This document shows, in pieces, positions 58,630 to 64,000 of a DNA stretch of 64,000 bases; the stretch's first letter is position 1, and every line of letters starts with the position of its first letter. A program made the translations under genes and the position numbers. The notes under the pieces are model-generated. The model saw only the letters and a program-made list of their open reading frames with translations. It ran no database searches and was not told the origin of the DNA. The stretch comes from Dryas octopetala. Lineage: Eukaryota; Streptophyta; Magnoliopsida; Rosales; Rosaceae. Location of the stretch: positions 13,675,896 through 13,739,895 of the forward strand of contig OY992837.1 in NCBI GenBank assembly GCA_963921425.1, in the 5' to 3' direction.

Positions 58630-60802
58630 TAATAAAGACAATTGAAATCATTGCTTACCAATTTTCGATGTAAAAAAAAAAAAAAAAACTTCGATGGAGA
58701 TTACGTATAGTCAAATAGGTCGAGATTATAGTTAAATATGTCAATGTTTTTGAAAAATATTGAAATTAAATAGGTCAAAAAAGTAATAATTTTAATTTTG
58801 CAGTTAAAGTAGTTTAGGCTTTAATTAAAAAATCCCGAAATATGAAAAAGAAAAAAAAGGGTGTCGTGCCTGAAAATCATATTTTCCATTAGCGCGTTGA
58901 AAATTGAATTCAAGTTGTATATATGTTATTAATAGCTAACGCGTTGAAAATTGAAGTCAAGTTGTATGTTAAAAAAGCGTGTGGTGCTTCTCCAATTAAT
59001 AGCGAAGATCCACATCTTTTCATTTTTTTAAAGTTGGGCAAAAACACAAGTTAACTAATAGCTAGCGGCTTGGGATATGACCAAGGAATATAATTTCGGG
59101 TTTCGAGGAAATTTGGACGGAAATTTCGAAGATTTTTAAATTTCGACAGAAATTAGATGGAAATTACTACCAAAATACGGAAATTTTGAATGAAACTTTA
59201 CTATATGTTTATTTAACATATTATCTACTACATTGATAAAAAACATTGAAGAAACCAAATTATATAGTAAGTTTCATGTGATATAAGATGAATATAATGC
59301 GCGCTGAAGGTAAATACTGTGAAATAAAATTAGTATAATAAATAAATAAAATTAATATATTCTTTATACTCTATAATATATACACTAAATCCTATATACT
59401 TTATAATCTATACTCTATATTGCTTAAGATATCATATAGGATATTAGAGTTTAGGCCCTTTAGGATATTTTTAATTATTTTTTATATAAGAATGTATTAG
59501 AGTTTATTGGTTTAGGGTTTAAAAACAATTAAACGAAATCCCAAAACGGCCAAACGAAACCCCAAATCATTTTTTTTTTTTCAATTGCCCAAAAACCTCA
59601 AACTAGCATATGGTATATGATATTAGGGTTTAGCCCTTTAGAGTATTTTAAATTATTTTTTATATAAAAATATATTATAGTTTACTAATTTAGGGTTTAA
59701 AAACAACTAAACAAAACTCCAAAATGGCCAAACGAAAACTCAAACTATTTTTTTTCTTTACAATTAACCAAAGGCCCCAAATCCCAATCAACCCTAAATC
59801 TTTTAATTTTTTTCTCTTTTTTACTTTATTTTTTCTTTTCTTTTTCTTTCCTTTTTTTTCTTTTTTTCTTTCCTTCTTTTTCTTTTTTTCCTTTCTTTTT
59901 TTTTTTCTTCTTTTTCTTTCTTTCCTTCCCTCTGCTTTCTTTTCCCCCGAGTCTCCAGCTCCACGCCTCCACACCTCCACGCCTCCACGCCTCCACTGTC
60001 TCCTTGAGTCCTTTCTTCTCCTTTCTTCATCTCTCTTCATCCTCTCTCTCTCTCTCTCTCTCTCTCCAATCCACCATCTCTCTCCCCGAGACTCCCCTTG
60101 CCGTCGCCACCCTTGTCGCCCCCCCTGCCGGCCTCTTTCTCCCCCATGCCGCCCCCTGCCGTCGCGCCCCCTGCCGGGTCTTTCTCCTCCATGCCGCCCC
60201 CTCTTTCTCTGTCGATCTCCCCCTGCCGCCGCCCCTCCTCTTTCTCCCTCGATCTCGCCCCTGCCGCTGCCCCATTTTTCTCCCAAAACTCAGCCTCCTC
60301 TCCAAAAACCCAGCCTCCTCTCCAACCCAGCCTCCTCTCTAAAAACCTAGAAATCCAAAACCAGTTCACAGCGAAAATTTCGCCGAAATTTCGATAATTT
60401 CGCCGAAATTATCCCGAAAATTTAACAAATATAGGTTTCGATTTCGACACCCCTAAAAATCAAAATTTTCGGCAAAATTTCGCCGAAAATTTTCGAAATT
60501 TAAACCCTTGGATATGACATATGTCAAATTCAAGGGTTTTCTAAACTGTAATTAAAAAAAAAATATTTGTAGGACGTAGTTCATTGAAATATATTGGATA
60601 CACACAACATTCCCTGGGTTAAAGATGCATGGGGCATAGCCCAAACAGAAATTCAGAGACATTCCAAAAGTTAGGTGATTGTGTTATGTATACCTAATCG
60701 ATCTACTAAGGATTCCACCAAATTTACAATGACAATAACTAATAGAGCTTTCGTATACGAAAAATTATTGTGTGTAACAATAAGACCATATGGTTTATTG
60801 CA
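58630..60802. repeat. Segmental duplication, copy 2, first part (with hAT-like insertion)
   Basis: Copy of 49490-50300 split by the 1.43-kb element at 59082-60510. Homology ends abruptly at TTTATTG, about 60802, where a copia fragment begins. Confidence 0.85.
59082..60510. mobile_element. hAT-like non-autonomous element, perfect 8-bp target duplication
   Basis: Begins CAAGGAATATAATTTCG and ends AATTTAAACCCTTG, flanked by GATATGAC on both sides (59074-59081, 60511-60518). The empty site is present in copy 1 of the duplication (GATATGTC at about 49898). Inside are about 190-bp tandem repeats at 59440-59780 (TTTAGGGTTTAAAAACAA in both), a polypyrimidine region at 59800-60350 rich in TTTCTTT then CCTCC, with a (TC)n run at 60041-60066, and TTTCGCCGAAATTTCG motifs near the right end. 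Long frames here are low complexity on both strands. No hAT transposase. Confidence 0.85.
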
Positions 60803-62522
60803 GGTAAGAAGGTTCTAAGGTATTTGCAAAAAATAAAGGATTACATGTTGGTTTTTCGGAGAGTACAAGATTTAGATTTGGTTGGATATTCTGATTCTGA
60901 TTTTGCAGGATGTGTGGACAGTTTGAGATCAACTACAGGGTATGTTTTTATGTTTGGAGGGGCTGCCATTTCATGGAAAAGTGTAAAGCAAACCTTAACC
61001 ACTACTTCGACCATGTAGGCAGAATATGTTGCATTATATGAAGTAGCCATTCATACTATATGGTTGAAAAATTTCATGTTAGATGTAAGGATGATTAAAT
61101 CAGTGTCAAACCCCATCAAGATATACTGTGACAACAGTGGGGCTGTCAGTTTCTCAAAGAATAACAAGAAGACTTCCAAGTCAAAACACATTGGAACCAA
61201 ATACTTGATGGTTAGAGAAAATGTCAAGGCTGGTGAATTGCAAATTGAGCATGTTAACACACAAGATCAACTGGTAGATTCTTTTACTAAGCCTTTAGCA
61301 GTTAATGTTTTCAAACAACATGTGGCTCATTTGGGAGTTCTTGAGAGTTTGGATGCAGCAATTCAATGGGAGTTTTAGGAATAGTGGGAGCTATTCACAA
61401 TTCATATTAATTGTTTTAATTTTTCAGTAATTGAATTTCATTTTCAGATATGTTAAATTGAATGAGATCTATCATAATTTTAATTTGTTCATTCAATTAT
61501 AACAATTTTCGTTTTAGACTTCAGTTTTTAGTTTTATATGTATACATTCATTAAAGGTATCTGCATGAATGCCTATTTATTTATTTTGATAATGTCTTAC
61601 AGATCAATATAGACAGTGGCATCTGTACACTGATTAATCAAGCATAAAGATATCTTGCTATTAAGTTTACAGATATTTTGTATATAGGAAAACAAAATTT
61701 TCAGAAGGACCAAGTTTACAAGTGCAGAGGTTATGTGCACTATGATGAAGTTTTGTAAACTATATTTTCACTTAGTGTCTTGATGACTTTTGTAAGATGT
61801 ATTTTTTAAACATCAATGATTGTAAGTGGTTTTAGCATTTAATAGCTTTGTTAGTTGTTACTGCTTATAGTCTGATGTATAATGATGCATTTTGACAAAC
61901 GTTGGCCTAAGTCTAGTTTGACTAATCAAAGTCCAGCACACCTGTAGATTGCTTGCAGTGTTGAGTAATGTTACTGATAAGGAACAATGATTGTCCAAGT
62001 GGGAGAATGTAAGACTTCAGTGGACATTCCTTGTCCTTGTAGGAATCAGTATGTGATCAATGCTGCTTAGTCCATAAGCAATTGGACCATTAGGAAAACT
62101 CAACTACTCATTCACCTATTTGGTTTACTAATGTGGATGAAACTAGTAGACTTAGATATCTTAAGTAATAACACAATATGCAAGACAAGTCTACAGAAAA
62201 ATCAGATGTAGAGTCCAATGAGGATATGAATTCGGCACACCTTGATTGGGGGGGGGGGGGGCTAGGATTCTACTTGACTCTATAAAAGCAATGGTCCCTG
62301 GTCACACAGAGCATCGATACCTATTACTTCTGCCCCATTGAGAGAGAGGTTGTTTTACTGCTGTGATTGGAAGGCTGCTGCTCTTACAATTCCGCAAAAG
62401 ATCATGGCTTCACCTGGTAAGTGATATGCATATTGTATTCGTGTATTTGGTTATGTTGCAGTCCTCAATGATTATCTATATTACTTGTGTTTTGTGTATA
62501 CTATGGATGTAAAGGTTTTACA
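60803..62522 (+). mobile_element. 5'-truncated copia element: RNase H end plus 3' LTR
   Basis: Coding relic 60803-61378: KKVLRYLQKIKDYMLVFRR, LVGYSDSDFAGCVDSLRSTT, then an in-frame TAG after TSTM at 61016-61018, and continuing AEYVALYEVAIHTIWLKNFM, KSKHIGTKYLMVRENV. This is the copia RNase H, with D, D and E positions still readable. A non-coding stretch follows, then a purine tract GTGGGAGAA and the LTR 62008-62522 (TGTAAGAC...GTTTTACA; TATA box at 62281-62287). Reverse transcriptase, integrase and the 5' LTR are missing. Confidence 0.8.
62008..62522 (+). repeat. 3' LTR of the truncated copia element
   Basis: TG...CA borders with the inverted pentamer TGTAA/TTACA, preceded by GTGGGAGA. It contains TATAAAA at 62281-62287 and a poly-G run at 62249-62260. 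Confidence 0.65.
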
Positions 62523-63094
62523 ACACCTAGTAAGGGGGGGACATAATGAGCCTTACCCCACAAGTGAGGCACTCAACCGGATGACCAACAAAGCAAATCC
62601 TATACAATAATCAAAATAATTAATCAAATCCTATACAATAATCAAATCCTAATTTACTAATACATTAACCAAAATCAAGTCCTAATTAAATCATCATCCC
62701 TAATTTAATTTAATCATATAAAATAATCAAATCCCTAAATTTAAAATTTGAGAATTAAAAAGAAAGGAACAAAAAAGAGAGGACTAAACGCTACCTAGGA
62801 GCTTGAAGTTGAGTTGTAGAGATTTTCAATTTTCACCAAAAACTTGGAGAACTTATATTTGGATTGGAAGATGTACGTGGTCCGGGACAGTGGAGAGAAG
62901 ACCTGGCGAAAACTGAAGGGCACAGAGGAGAGAGAGAGCTGAAGAGTGAAGAGGACTAATGTTTGTTTCGGATACTAGTGATTAGTGAAGAATTTGGGGT
63001 GGGCTTAAATGTGAAAGTAACCTAGTAAAAAAAAAAAAAAATCCACATGGGCTACAGCCCAGCTGGTAGCCCACAACGTGAACTCGTCACTATA
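62523..63094. other. DNA unique to copy 2 of the duplication; nothing recognised
   Basis: It has no counterpart in the first copy. It begins with direct repeats of AAATCCTATACAATAATCA and ends with a poly-A stretch at about 63030. Confidence 0.5.
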
Positions 63095-63799
63095 AATAAT
63101 CAACATACACACCTTGGCAGACTACATGATAGAGAGAACATGTTTAGTAACAAAGCAATGCAATTACTCCGGCCCTTTGGCTGCAAATCAGATTGCAACT
63201 AAACAAACCAATATTAAGTAATTAACAAGTTAGGTCACCGCCATCTACATCAAGAATTCGTCATTAATTAGGACAATGAGAGATACCTCAAGTGTAATTA
63301 AACAAATCAAACAAAGTCAGACAAAAAAAGAATCAAATATAGGGAAACAATAGTTTTGATAAGCACATTCAAGGTCTCTTATTTGTCAAGTACTTATAAC
63401 TAATCTATTCCTTGTTTTTTGGACCAATAACCAACTTCTCTTTTCGCAGTGCCCCACTTGTGAAGTAATAGATTTCAATCAATGTTCACAAGTTGGAGAA
63501 ACAATAAATATAAACTATGTTATTAAGAGTATATGATCGATGGGGATGTGGGGGACGTGTACAAATTGTCCAAAATAAATTGTTATTAAGAAAACAATGT
63601 TGTGTTTGAATTTAGGGATACATGTTTGTCAATATCTATTCATTGGCTCATGGGTTTTTTTTAGTGACAAAAAAACAAAGGGTGCGTGGTTGCCATGCGA
63701 TATTCTGTCTCAGATTCGTGCTTCAGGGTAGTAAGACAAACTTGAGCTTGTGCTCTCCACACAATGACACAAGCATAGATGGACTTTGATTTTAAGAAA

Positions 63800-63830
<31 letters not shown>

Positions 63831-64000
63831 TGGGACAACCTTCATACTAATTTTATGTCTGTGTCATCCTGTATTAATATCATAAAAATCATAGGTGGAC
63901 TTTGATAAAAAGTTTTACAGTTGATGGGTGCAGGTTATGCTATGTGAATGTATACCCGTTGCTTTCTCGTATTTTAACAAGTAGATAAATTAATATCATG
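63095..64000. repeat. Segmental duplication, copy 2, second part
   Basis: Collinear with 51575-52530 to the window edge, with small indels and a (TA)n tract at 63812-63831. The homology does not end inside the window. Confidence 0.85.

Noticed and set aside
59690-60350. Long open frames on both strands (198 and 208 codons)
   Set aside because: They are low-complexity products of a polypyrimidine tract inside an hAT-like element, open on several frames at once, with no domain.

Overview
The window is nuclear DNA of a flowering plant, very probably a woody eudicot (Rosaceae is my best guess from the flavour of genes and repeats, not proven). It has AT-rich intergenic DNA, GT-AG introns, five host protein-coding loci and a dense load of LTR elements, LINE fragments, Mutator-like and hAT-like elements and foldback MITEs. 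No tRNA, rRNA or CRISPR array was recognised.

Layout. 1-4517: an LTR copia element without its pol genes and a LINE 3' end, both upstream of or within the first visible intron of a kinesin gene. 4613-12580 (+): twenty 3' exons of a KIN-7O-like kinesin; the motor domain lies before the window. 13320-15441: a Mutator-like element with a 9-bp target duplication and other elements nested in it. 16107-16510: two interleaved inverted repeats. 17335-19127 (-): a P-class, Rf-like PPR gene with a frameshift near its 3' end. 19837-22863: a run of foldback elements. 26309-28788 (-): a complete 7-exon EMG1/NEP1 rRNA methyltransferase gene. 28789-38119: about 9.3 kb between two divergent nucleolar genes, filled with transposons, including a CDK-inhibitor (KRP) fragment, a G-rich tandem repeat, a second nested Mutator-like element and a plant-mobile-domain pseudogene. 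38120-48307 (+): a complete 16-exon NOL10/Enp2 gene. 54762-55981 (+): a complete 3-exon bHLH gene of subgroup Ib (ORG2/ORG3 = bHLH38/39-like). 49490-52530 is repeated at 58630-64000, on either side of the bHLH gene; the second copy carries an hAT-like element and a copia fragment.

How the genes relate. EMG1 and NOL10 both serve 40S ribosome biogenesis in the nucleolus. From memory, Arabidopsis keeps the same neighbours (bHLH38, bHLH39, NOL10/EDA7, NEP1 at At3g56970-At3g57000), so the right half appears to be an old conserved gene block swollen by transposons. The flanking duplication predicts a second Ib bHLH gene about 2.3 kb past the right edge.

The most informative material is not a new gene system but the nested transposons. 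Two copies of one Mutator-like family give empty sites for each other's insertions, several elements have exact 8- or 9-bp target duplications, and four unrelated element families carry similar GC-rich, strand-asymmetric polypyrimidine cargo.
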